10,663 nucleotides of DNA from JAQGMO01 sp050954505 (GTDB lineage: Bacteria > Pseudomonadota > Gammaproteobacteria > Burkholderiales > Burkholderiaceae_D). The DNA is taken from positions 1-10,663 of the forward strand of contig JBPBPY010000440.1 of the NCBI GenBank assembly GCA_050954505.1. Reading direction: 5' to 3'. Shown piece by piece: positions 1 through 6,851 of this stretch. A model generated the notes under the pieces. That model saw nothing but the letters and a program-made list of their open reading frames with translations, was not told the DNA's origin and did not search any database. The first letter of the stretch is position 1. Each line of letters starts with the position of its first letter. Both the position numbers and the translations under genes were made by a program.

Positions 1-1163
1 GTCAGGGCGCCTTCTTCATTCTTGTACAGCCAGTGGGCCGCCACGCCTGACTCGGCCACGCGATGCATGTCGCGCGTGCGGATCTGGAACTCGACCGGCG
101 TGCCGTACGGGCCGATCAGGGTCGTGTGCAACGACTGATAGCCATTAAGCTTGGGAATGGCAATGTAGTCCTTGAACTTGCCCGGCATCGGCTTGTAGAG
201 CGCATGCAGGGTGCCCAATGCGACGTAGCAGTTGGCAAAGCTGTCGACCACAATGCGGAAACCATACACATCGAGCACCTGGGAAAACGACAGGTGCTTG
301 TTGCGCATCTTGCGATAGATGCCGAACAGGGTTTTTTCCCGGCCCTGGACTTCCGAATCGATGGCCGTGGCAGCCAGGGTGGAAGTGACCGAATCGAGAA
401 TCTTCGACACCACTTCGCGGCGATTGCCGCGCGCAGCCTTGACGGCTTTGCCCAGCGTCCGGTAACGCAGCGGGAAAATGTGCGAGAACGCCAGTTCCTG
501 CAACTCGCGGTACAGGTTGTTGAGGCCCAGGCGGTGTGCAATCGGCACGTACACTTCCATGGTCTCGAGTGCGATGCGGCGTTTTTTCTCGGGCAGCATG
601 ACGCCCAGCGTGCGCATGTTGTGCAGCCGGTCGGCCAGCTTGATGAGGATCACGCGCACATCGCGCGCCATGGCCAGCAGCATCTTGCGGAAGTTTTCGC
701 CCTGAGCTTCAACCTGGCTCTGGAATTCGATCTTTTCCAGTTTCGACAAACCATCGACGAGCGTGGCGACCGGCGCCCCAAAGCGCTCGATCAATTCATC
801 CTTCTTGACGTCCTGGTCTTCCATGACGTCATGCAGCAGCGCAGCCATGATGGCCTGGGCATCCAGTTTCCAGTCGGCGCAAATTTCCGCGACAGCGATC
901 GGATGGGAGATGTAGGGTTCGCCCGACTTGCGCATCTGGCCAAGATGCTTTTCATCTGAAAAGCGATAGGCTTCCTTGACCTTGCGCAGTTCGGAGGCAG
1001 TCAGGTACTCGGAGAGCTTGAAGGTCAGGTGGCTGACCGAAGCCACGCCGGGAATGATGGCTTGTTCGGGTTCATGCTTGCCGGCAGCCTGCGATGCACG
1101 TGCGCCTGCTGACCGTTTGGCGGCAGCAGGGACGACAGGAAGGTTTGCAGGAGTGGTGTTCAT
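1..1163 (-). CDS. spoT: Bifunctional (p)ppGpp synthetase/hydrolase, N-terminal part
   Basis: This enzyme makes and degrades the alarmone (p)ppGpp in the cytosol and so sets the stringent response. The first 387 codons are visible; the gene continues past the left edge, so the C-terminal TGS/ACT regulatory half is not seen. The N-terminal HD hydrolase domain (about residues 45-220) keeps its metal ligands: H87 in YISHP, H111-D112 in LLHDVMEDQD and D178 in LADRLHNMRTL. The synthetase domain (about 240-387) carries PGKFKDYIA (327-335), the NGYQSLHT substrate loop (340-347) and VEFQIRT (357-363). Both activities therefore look intact, pointing to the SpoT/Rel type rather than RelA, whose hydrolase site is degenerate. 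The start is the ATG at 1163-1161; it has no strong ribosome-binding site, and the conserved HD region begins about 45 residues in. It lies 79 nt downstream of rpoZ in the same direction, the usual gmk-rpoZ-spoT cluster. Confidence 0.95.
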   Translation of the reverse strand, partial: MNTTPANLPVVPAAAKRSAGARASQAAGKHEPEQAIIPGVASVSHLTFKLSEYLTASELRKVKEAYRFSDEKHLGQMRKSGEPYISHPIAVAEICADWKLDAQAIMAALLHDVMEDQDVKKDELIERFGAPVATLVDGLSKLEKIEFQSQVEAQGENFRKMLLAMARDVRVILIKLADRLHNMRTLGVMLPEKKRRIALETMEVYVPIAHRLGLNNLYRELQELAFSHIFPLRYRTLGKAVKAARGNRREVVSKILDSVTSTLAATAIDSEVQGREKTLFGIYRKMRNKHLSFSQVLDVYGFRIVVDSFANCYVALGTLHALYKPMPGKFKDYIAIPKLNGYQSLHTTLIGPYGTPVEFQIRTRDMHRVAESGVAAHWLYKNEEGAL

Positions 1164-1242
1164 GCCGGGCAGGCTTTGTCACATGAGACGCAAAAGTCGT
1201 TGGTGCTTGGAGATCGGCGCAGGGGTTTGCTGGCGTTATCGA

Positions 1243-1446
1243 TCAGCTTGGGACTTTCTTGAGCATTTCGATGCCGACCTTGCCGGCAGCGATTTCACGC
1301 AAGGCGATCACGGTTGGCTTGTCCTTGGCGTCGACCGTGGGGGTATGGCCTTGCAAAAGCTGACGGGCGCGATAGGTCGCGGCCAGCGTGAGCTGAAAAC
1401 GGTTGGGGATGTGCTTGATACAATCTTCGATGGTGATACGGGCCAT
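1243..1446 (-). CDS. rpoZ: RNA polymerase omega subunit
   Basis: Omega is a small subunit that binds beta-prime, helps assemble RNA polymerase and forms part of one ppGpp binding site. The 67-residue product begins MARITIEDCIKHIPNRFQL, continues with the conserved LAATYRARQL helix and ends in KVGIEMLKKVPS. This is the full length usual for betaproteobacterial omega. GGAG lies 5 nt before the ATG, so the start is well supported. It sits 31 nt downstream of gmk and 79 nt upstream of spoT. The co-location of omega with the ppGpp enzyme is the standard proteobacterial arrangement. Confidence 0.96.
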   Translation of the reverse strand: MARITIEDCIKHIPNRFQLTLAATYRARQLLQGHTPTVDAKDKPTVIALREIAAGKVGIEMLKKVPS

Positions 1447-1477
1447 AAGTACTCCGGAAAATGCAGTAACTGCGGTA

Positions 1478-2122
1478 TTAGCTTAACGTGGCGTGGATGC
1501 CCAATTGGGCAAACAAGGAGGCATTGCGCGCCGCTTGTTGCGCAAAACGGCAACGGGTCGCTTGGACGATGGCATTGAGTTCGGACAATGCTGTCGCAAA
1601 ATCATGATTGATAATAACATACTCGAACTCCGGGGCGTGGGCTATCTCGCCGCCTGCGGCAAGCAGGCGTCGCGTGATCACATGCTCGTCATCCTGGCCG
1701 CGTTTGCGCAACCGTTCTTCGAGTGCATTGATCGATGGCGGCAGGATGAAAATACCGGCTGCGTGAGGGAATTGTTTTTTCACCTGCTGCGCGCCTTGCC
1801 AATCGATTTCAAGCAGCACGTCGGTGCCTGCCATCATCTGCTGGGCAATCTCCAGGCGTGAAGTGCCGTAGAAGTTGCCATGTACTTCGGCCGACTCGAG
1901 GAACTCGCCCGCGGTACGGCGTGCCAGGAAATCTTCCACATCGATGAAATGATACTCGCGCCCATCCTGCTCCCCAGGACGCGGCGCACGGGTGGTGTGT
2001 GAAATCGACAGCTTGATGGTCTGGTTCTGCGCCAGCAGCGCGTTGACGAGGGTGGATTTGCCGGCACCCGAGGGGGCGACAACCATGAAGACACTGCCGG
2101 AAGGGGCGCTGATGATGGGCAT
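1478..2122 (-). CDS. gmk: Guanylate kinase
   Basis: Guanylate kinase phosphorylates GMP (and dGMP) to GDP with ATP in purine nucleotide synthesis and salvage. The 214-residue product has the P-loop APSGAGKST at residues 16-24, then the GMP-binding stretch SHTTRAPRPGEQDGREYHFI (SxTTRxPRxGExxGxxYxF consensus), and DVLLEIDWQGAQQVK, the conserved acceptor-side segment. The reading frame stays open 43 codons further upstream, but the family begins only a few residues before the P-loop. I therefore chose the ATG at 2122-2120; its ribosome-binding site is weak (ACGAG at about -8 to -12). Being next to spoT fits guanine nucleotide metabolism, since GMP/GDP balance and ppGpp level are linked. A 236-nt gap to yicC leaves room for a promoter of its own, but I see no convincing one. 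Confidence 0.95.
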   Translation of the reverse strand: MPIISAPSGSVFMVVAPSGAGKSTLVNALLAQNQTIKLSISHTTRAPRPGEQDGREYHFIDVEDFLARRTAGEFLESAEVHGNFYGTSRLEIAQQMMAGTDVLLEIDWQGAQQVKKQFPHAAGIFILPPSINALEERLRKRGQDDEHVITRRLLAAGGEIAHAPEFEYVIINHDFATALSELNAIVQATRCRFAQQAARNASLFAQLGIHATLS

Positions 2123-2330
2123 GTACGAGACTCGTGCGTAATTGGTAAAGGTAACAGAGGTAACAATGGATTTGGTGGATTCGGCGGTGACCAGCAGCAG
2201 GATTCTGCCATATGCGGCCGGGGGCAAGCGAATTTTTGCCTGCGCCAGCAACGCTTGCCGTCAAGGCGCGCTGGATAATCCCGCCATCGAGGACAGGTTT
2301 TTCAGACTGCGCCTGCATCCTGGTTTTGCT

Positions 2331-2347
2331 GCGGCTCAGCGAGCCGC
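2331..2347. repeat. Perfect 7-bp hairpin between yicC and gmk
   Basis: GCGGCTC and its exact reverse complement are separated by 3 nt, starting 12 nt after the yicC stop codon in transcription order. No T-run follows on the minus strand, so it does not look like a simple intrinsic terminator. It could act as an mRNA 3'-end stabiliser or a processing site between yicC and gmk. The rest of the gap (2123-2330) shows no gene or clear promoter. Confidence 0.5.
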
Positions 2348-2358
2348 GTCAGCAACGT

Positions 2359-3309
2359 TCACTCCAGGTTTTGCACCTGTTCGCGCATCTGCTCGATCAA
2401 CAATTTCATTTCCATCGATGCGTCGGACAATTCGCGTACGGCGGCTTTCGAACCCACGGTATTGGCTTCGCGGTTGAGTTCCTGCATCATGAAGTCGAGC
2501 CGCTTGCCGACCCGGCCGCCTTCGGTAATGATGCGTCGGGTCTCGGTCAAATGGGCGGCAAGCCGTGTCAGTTCTTCCTGCACATCGATGCGCACTGCAT
2601 ACAAGGTCACTTCCTGGCGAATGCGTTCGGAGACTTCCTCGACTGGAATGATTGGCTTGGCATTGCCGCTCTCTGCCTGGGCCATGCCCAGCGCATCCTG
2701 CAGCCGTTCGACGGCCTTGAGCTGCATTTGCCACAGCGCCAGCGGCACCAGCGGCGCAATGCGTTCAACGATGGCTTCCATGTCGGTGACGCGCGCCAGC
2801 AGCATCTCGGCCAGCGCGGCACCTTCGCGCTGGCGCGAAGCGGTGAATTCGCTCACCGCTTCATTGGCGGCGCCCAGGATCTCATCGTGCTGGGCGATCT
2901 GTGCGCTGGCGCTGGCTTGCGGACCGGCGGCCAGTGTGTCGGCATCGGTCTCGCTCATCATGCCCGGCCAGCGCAACAGCTCGCCCACCGACAAGGGCGC
3001 CGCATCGGCAAAGCGCTGGCGCACCTGGTCCTGCAGGGCGGACAAGCTGTTGAGCAGTACGGTATTGAGTTCCGTGGCAGCGGTACTGGAAGCCTTGCGG
3101 CCAAAGCTGAGCCGGCACTCGACCTTGCCGCGCGCAACCCGGGCCATGATCGCTTCACGCAACGCCGGCTCGGCGCTGCGCAAGTCGTCATTGATACGAA
3201 ATTGCAAATCGAGAAAGCGCGAATTGACGCTACGGATCTCCAGCGTCAGCGTTCCGGTGGCGGTCTCACGGGTGACTGTTGCATAACCTGTCATGCTGCT
3301 GATGGTCAA
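2359..3309 (-). CDS. yicC: YicC/YloC family endoribonuclease
   Basis: YicC-family proteins (YicC_N plus C-terminal DUF1732) are cytosolic endoribonucleases; E. coli YicC is implicated in turnover of the small RNA RyhB. The N-terminal hallmark SMTGYATVTRE is present, followed by EIRSVNSRFLDLQFRI and ARGKVECRLSF. The C-terminal hallmark reads GKRLDFMMQELNREANTVGSKA, and the protein ends EQMREQVQNLE as in the family. I chose the TTG start at 3309-3307 (316 residues, MTISSMTGYA...). A GGGGAA ribosome-binding site lies about 7 nt before it, and homologues begin M-I-x-S-M-T. The next ATG (3294-3292) would drop these residues and has no ribosome-binding site. The gene is divergent from the kinase operon, and rph, another RNase, lies in that operon. 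Confidence 0.9.
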   Translation of the reverse strand: MTISSMTGYATVTRETATGTLTLEIRSVNSRFLDLQFRINDDLRSAEPALREAIMARVARGKVECRLSFGRKASSTAATELNTVLLNSLSALQDQVRQRFADAAPLSVGELLRWPGMMSETDADTLAAGPQASASAQIAQHDEILGAANEAVSEFTASRQREGAALAEMLLARVTDMEAIVERIAPLVPLALWQMQLKAVERLQDALGMAQAESGNAKPIIPVEEVSERIRQEVTLYAVRIDVQEELTRLAAHLTETRRIITEGGRVGKRLDFMMQELNREANTVGSKAAVRELSDASMEMKLLIEQMREQVQNLE

Positions 3310-3330
3310 AATGGCTTCCCCGGTTTGTTC

Positions 3331-3358
3331 TTTACAAAGCAGTGATTTATCCACACAA
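3331..3358 (-). promoter_or_regulatory. Candidate yicC promoter (weak)
   Basis: Reading on the minus strand, TTGTGT (3358-3353) and TGTAAA (3336-3331) are separated by 16 nt and lie just upstream of the yicC start. Both hexamers are imperfect, so this is tentative. The DnaA box lies across its -35 and spacer, so DnaA binding would compete with RNA polymerase if the assignment is right. Confidence 0.3.
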
Positions 3359-3364
3359 TCCACA
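3347..3364 (+). promoter_or_regulatory. DnaA box plus adjacent degenerate box
   Basis: TTATCCACA (3347-3355) matches the DnaA box consensus exactly. It is followed without a gap by CAATCCACA (3356-3364), which matches at 7 of 9 positions in the same orientation. The pair sits in the 136-bp divergent region between yicC and the kinase gene. Transcriptional control by DnaA is an inference. No origin features (many boxes, AT-rich unwinding element, dnaA or dnaN) are nearby. Confidence 0.5.
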
Positions 3365-3445
3365 AGCGCGGTTGACGCTCTGCCGCCGGCGTGTACCGGC
3401 ATCGAGCAGGTGGCGCGATCGTTTTATCAAGACAACAGGATAATT

Positions 3446-4447
3446 ATGGCGGCGCAAAACAACGCTCCCTTGCCGGATGGTCTCGATATTGCTGGATACC
3501 GCATTGTAAAGAAGATTGCTTCGGGCGGGTTCAGTATCGTCTATCTGGCCTGCGACGAGGATGGCAATGCGGTGGCGATCAAGGAATATCTTCCGAGTTC
3601 GCTGGCGCTGCGCCAGCCCGGGGAGCTGGCGCCACAGATTGCGGCAGAAAACCTGCCGGTGTTCCGCATTGGCCTGAAGTGTTTTTTCGAGGAAGGCCGG
3701 GCGCTGGCGCGCATCATGCATCCGAATGTGGTCAGCGTGGTCAATTTCTTCCGGGCCAATGAAACCGTCTACATGGTCATGGCCTACGAATCGGGCCGCT
3801 CGCTGCAGGACCATATCCTGCGCCGCCGCGACAAGGGCGAAAAGCCGCTGGTTTCGGAGCGCTTCATCCGCAAGATGTTCGGGCAGGTGATGAATGGCTT
3901 GCGCGAGGTGCATGCCAACAAGCTGCTGCATCTGGACCTGAAACCGGCCAACATCTACCTGCGTGTCGATGGCACGCCGATCCTGCTCGACTTCGGCGCG
4001 GCGCGCCAGGCCTTGCGCACCGACTTGCCAAAACTGTATCCGATGTACACCCCGGGTTTTGCGCCGCCCGAACTGTATGTGAAAAACGGCAGCCTCGGCC
4101 CATGGACCGATGTCTACAGCATCGGCGCGTCGATCTTTGCCTGCATGGTCGGCGCACCGCCGCAGGCAGCCGACCAGCGCGAGAAAAGCGATCGCATGGA
4201 AGCCCATTTCCAGAAACTTCACGGTGTGTATTCCCCCGAACTGATCCAGGTCGTGCGCTGGAGTCTGATGATCAATCCCCTGGAGCGGCCGCAAAGCGTG
4301 TTTGCGCTGCAAAAGGCGCTGCGCCAGGAGGCGGCGGCGCCGCAGCCCGATGCCATCACGCGCGCCAAAATGGGCTTGCGCAAGCTGCTGCGCCTGCGCG
4401 AACCGGCCGACGTCGTCAACACCACCATCCACGAGAATACCCGATGA
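3446..4447 (+). CDS. Cytosolic serine/threonine protein kinase (Hanks type)
   Basis: This is a single-domain eukaryotic-like Ser/Thr kinase of 333 residues that transfers phosphate from ATP to protein substrates. The kinase motifs are complete and in order: glycine loop IASGGFSIVYLA (24-35), ATP lysine K46 in VAIKEYLP, alpha-C acids E82/E83, catalytic loop HLDLKPANIYL (162-172) with D164 and N169, DFG (182-184), PGFAPPE (203-209) and DVYSIGAS (222-229). The HRD arginine is replaced by leucine (L163), making it a non-RD kinase. After residue 290 there is a short basic tail, with no membrane segment, PASTA, FHA or other sensor domain. The start at 3446 has AGGA 5 nt upstream; the frame is open further upstream but that stretch lies in the divergent promoter region. 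It is followed after 69 nt by a PP2C phosphatase, its natural counterpart. The substrate is unknown. Confidence 0.9.
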   Translation: MAAQNNAPLPDGLDIAGYRIVKKIASGGFSIVYLACDEDGNAVAIKEYLPSSLALRQPGELAPQIAAENLPVFRIGLKCFFEEGRALARIMHPNVVSVVNFFRANETVYMVMAYESGRSLQDHILRRRDKGEKPLVSERFIRKMFGQVMNGLREVHANKLLHLDLKPANIYLRVDGTPILLDFGAARQALRTDLPKLYPMYTPGFAPPELYVKNGSLGPWTDVYSIGASIFACMVGAPPQAADQREKSDRMEAHFQKLHGVYSPELIQVVRWSLMINPLERPQSVFALQKALRQEAAAPQPDAITRAKMGLRKLLRLREPADVVNTTIHENTR

Positions 4448-4516
4448 GGTGCTTGGCCGTTGATGGCGCCGGCGCCGGGTCGCCATGCTTCCTGGTGCCG
4501 GGGCGCTGAGGACCGC

Positions 4517-5416
4517 ATGCGATTTTCAGTCTATCAAGAGAGCCGCATCGGCGGGCGCTCGTCAAACCAGGACCGCATGGGATATTGCTACACGCGCGAT
4601 GCGCTGTTGATCCTGCTTGCCGATGGCATGGGCGGTCACGCCGGCGGGGAAATTGCCGCCGACATCGCCATGAAGACCCTGGGTGCCTGTTTCCATCAAG
4701 GGGCGAGACCGCGCATCGCTTCACCGCAGCGGTTTCTGGAAGACAGTTTCTTTGCTGCCCATCGGGAAATCCTGCGCTACTGCACCGACCAGCACCTCGA
4801 CGAGTCGCCACGCACCACCATCGTTGCCTGCCTGGTCCAGGATGGCGTGGCAATCTGGGCCCACTGTGGTGATTCGCGCCTGTACTGGATGCGGGAAGGC
4901 GCCGTGCTTACGCGCACCCGCGACCATTCCAACATCGAAAACCTGATAGCCCAGGGACGTGTGCTGCCCAGTGAGCGCGCCACGCATCCCGAGCGCAACC
5001 GCCTGCACAACTGTCTGGGCGCGCCGATCGCGCCCAAGGTCGAGATTTCGCGGCCGGCGATGCTGCAAACCGGCGACTTGCTGCTGCTGTGTTCCGACGG
5101 TTTGTGGGCCACGGTGCCTGAACCGATACTGGCGCGCGAACTGTTTGCCCATTCAATCGTCCAGGCGGTGCCGGCATTGGTGCAAAAGGCCACGGAAATC
5201 GGCGGCAAATATGGCGACAATGTGACCGCCCTGGCCATGAGCTGGGATGGCAGCGGCAATCTGGAAGGCGCCGGGCAGCCCAATGCGGATGCCTTGAGAA
5301 AAGCCCAGGAAGAGATCGCCATGGCGGAAGATTTCAGCGAAAGTGAAATCGAAAAGGCGATTGCCGAAATCCGCGCTGCAATCGAGCGTACGGGGCGTTT
5401 GCCACGCCGCAGTTGA
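4517..5416 (+). CDS. PP2C-family serine/threonine phosphatase
   Basis: This is a metal-dependent (PPM/PP2C) protein phosphatase of 299 residues, cytosolic, and likely reverses the action of the kinase encoded just upstream. Metal-binding motifs are all present: SSNQD (D19), LLADGMGGHAGGE (D36), LLCSDGLW (D194) and YGDNVTALA (D234). The central core TTIVACLV...AHCGDSRLYWMREG (100-128) is also standard. A tail of roughly 55 residues after the core contains an acidic, likely helical segment (DFSESEIEKAIAEIRAAIE) not needed for catalysis; it might contact the partner kinase. The ATG at 4517 has GAGG 5 nt upstream, while the in-frame ATG at 4460 has a poor site and extends past the family's N-terminus. 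Similar kinase/phosphatase pairs occur in type VI secretion clusters, but no secretion genes are in this window. Confidence 0.92.
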   Translation: MRFSVYQESRIGGRSSNQDRMGYCYTRDALLILLADGMGGHAGGEIAADIAMKTLGACFHQGARPRIASPQRFLEDSFFAAHREILRYCTDQHLDESPRTTIVACLVQDGVAIWAHCGDSRLYWMREGAVLTRTRDHSNIENLIAQGRVLPSERATHPERNRLHNCLGAPIAPKVEISRPAMLQTGDLLLLCSDGLWATVPEPILARELFAHSIVQAVPALVQKATEIGGKYGDNVTALAMSWDGSGNLEGAGQPNADALRKAQEEIAMAEDFSESEIEKAIAEIRAAIERTGRLPRRS

Positions 5417-5510
5417 TTGCGCCGGCGGACAGGGCGGATCCTGGATTACAATTCGCCTGCGCCGCAATGTTTGCCCGCCTCAATCCAGCCTGTCACCACA
5501 AGAGTCTCCC

Positions 5511-6245
5511 ATGCCGCAACAACATCGTCCCAGCGGACGTGCCAGCAATTCCCTGCGTCCGGTGCGCCTGACGCGCCATTTCACCAAACATGCCGAGGGT
5601 TCGGTACTGGTTGAATTTGGCGACACGCGGGTACTGTGCACTGCCAGCATCGAGAACAAGGTACCGCCTTTCCTGAAAGGCAAGGGACAGGGCTGGATGA
5701 CCGCCGAGTACGGCATGCTGCCCCGCTCGACCCACACCCGCATGGACCGTGAGGCAGCCAAGGGCAAGCAATCCGGCCGCACCCAGGAAATCCAGCGCCT
5801 GATCGGCCGCTCGCTGCGCGCGGCTTTCGATCTCCAGGGTTTTGGGGAACGCACGCTGCATCTCGATTGCGACGTGCTGCAGGCCGATGGTGGCACCCGT
5901 ACTGCTGCCATCACCGGCGCCATGGTTGCCGCCCATGACGCGTTTTCCACCTTGCTGGAACAGCAGGCCATTACCGTGCTGCCGATCAAGCAGTTCATTG
6001 CGGCGATTTCGGTGGGTGTCTTCAAAGGCGAGCCGGTGCTTGACCTCGACTATCTGGAAGACTCGAACTGCGACACCGACATGAATGTGGTAATGACCGA
6101 AGGCGGCCAGTTCGTCGAAGTGCAGGGCACTGCCGAAGGCGTGGCATTCGACCGCGCCACCATGGACCGTTTGCTCGACCTGGCGCAGCATGGCATCGGC
6201 GACCTGATCCGGCTGCAAAAGCAGGCGCTTGGCCTGCCGGTCTGA
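5511..6245 (+). CDS. rph: Ribonuclease PH
   Basis: RNase PH is a phosphate-dependent 3'-5' exoribonuclease that trims tRNA 3' ends, acting as a hexameric ring. The 244-residue product is of normal length. It shows RPVRLTRHFTKHAEGSVLVEFGDTRVLCTAS (16-46), the RNA-contacting segment SGRTQEIQRLIGRSLRA (88-104), the phosphate-binding GGTRTAAITGA (127-137) and CDTDMNVVMTEGGQFVEVQGTAEG (187-210). The frame is open for 56 codons before the chosen ATG, but RNase PH starts close to the RP-R motif, so 5511 is the sensible start; the ribosome-binding site is poor. A TACAAT hexamer at 5446-5451 may be a -10 box for an internal promoter, but no matching -35 is seen. It lies 94 nt after the phosphatase gene and 21 nt before rdgB. 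Confidence 0.96.
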   Translation: MPQQHRPSGRASNSLRPVRLTRHFTKHAEGSVLVEFGDTRVLCTASIENKVPPFLKGKGQGWMTAEYGMLPRSTHTRMDREAAKGKQSGRTQEIQRLIGRSLRAAFDLQGFGERTLHLDCDVLQADGGTRTAAITGAMVAAHDAFSTLLEQQAITVLPIKQFIAAISVGVFKGEPVLDLDYLEDSNCDTDMNVVMTEGGQFVEVQGTAEGVAFDRATMDRLLDLAQHGIGDLIRLQKQALGLPV

Positions 6246-6266
6246 TGCCGATTTAGTACAACTGCC

Positions 6267-6851
6267 ATGACCCGCCCCCTGATACTTGCTTCCAACAATG
6301 CCGGCAAACTCAAGGAATTCGACACCTTGCTGGCGCCGCTTGGCTTCACGCTGCACAAACAAGCCGACTTCGATGTTCCCGAAGCGGAAGAACCATTTCA
6401 CACCTTCGTCGAAAACGCCTTGGGCAAGGCGCGCCATGCTGCGCGCCTGACCGGTCTGCCGGCTCTGGCAGACGACTCCGGTATCTGCGTCAATGCCCTG
6501 GCCGGCGCACCAGGCGTGTATTCCGCACGCTACGCCGGCGAGCCGAAGTCTGACCAACGCAATAATCAAAAACTCATCGAGGATCTGGCGGCGCACAGCG
6601 ACCGCTCGGCGTATTACTATTGCGTGCTGGTGTATGTACGCCATGCCGACGACCCGCAGCCGGTCATTGCCGACGGCCGCTGGAATGGGGAAGTCATCGA
6701 TGTGCCGCGCGGGCAGGGCGGCTTTGGCTACGATGCCCATTTCCTCTTGCCCGATCTGGCTGTCACGGTAGCCGAACTCGATCCAGCGCAAAAAAATCAT
6801 CTCTCCCATCGCGGCCAGGCCCTGCGGACGCTGGTGGAAAAGCTGCGATGA
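6267..6851 (+). CDS. rdgB: XTP/dITP diphosphatase (non-canonical purine NTPase)
   Basis: This Ham1/RdgB family enzyme hydrolyses dITP, ITP and XTP to the monophosphate plus pyrophosphate, keeping deaminated purines out of nucleic acids. The 194-residue product has the nucleotide-binding ILASNNAGKLKEF (6-18), FVENALGKA (47-55), the catalytic acidic pair in LADDSGICV (D69-D70, 67-75), PGVYSARYAG (82-91), GGFGYDAHF (151-159) and the base-pocket SHRGQA (180-185). Length and motifs are complete. It starts 21 nt after rph. Its stop codon overlaps the hemW start (ATGA, 6848-6851), so the two are translationally coupled. Confidence 0.96.
   Translation: MTRPLILASNNAGKLKEFDTLLAPLGFTLHKQADFDVPEAEEPFHTFVENALGKARHAARLTGLPALADDSGICVNALAGAPGVYSARYAGEPKSDQRNNQKLIEDLAAHSDRSAYYYCVLVYVRHADDPQPVIADGRWNGEVIDVPRGQGGFGYDAHFLLPDLAVTVAELDPAQKNHLSHRGQALRTLVEKLR

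Noticed and set aside
63..959. 298-codon plus-strand frame opposite spoT
   Set aside because: The minus strand encodes continuous SpoT with intact HD and synthetase motifs, so this frame is a shadow.
2331..2347. Intrinsic terminator after yicC
   Set aside because: The stem is perfect but the downstream minus-strand sequence is AGCAAAACC, with no T-run.
2212..3345. 377-codon open frame on the plus strand opposite yicC
   Set aside because: Shadow of yicC, which has family hallmarks at both ends; the antisense translation shows none.
3341..3365. Replication origin at the DnaA box
   Set aside because: Only one perfect and one degenerate box, no AT-rich unwinding region, and none of the usual oriC neighbour genes.
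3347..4486. 379-codon open frame opposite the kinase gene
   Set aside because: Antisense shadow; the plus-strand frame carries every kinase motif.
5493..6809. 438-codon open frame on the minus strand opposite rph and rdgB
   Set aside because: It is antisense to two clearly recognisable conserved genes, and its translation resembles no family I know. Long antisense frames are common in high-GC coding sequence.
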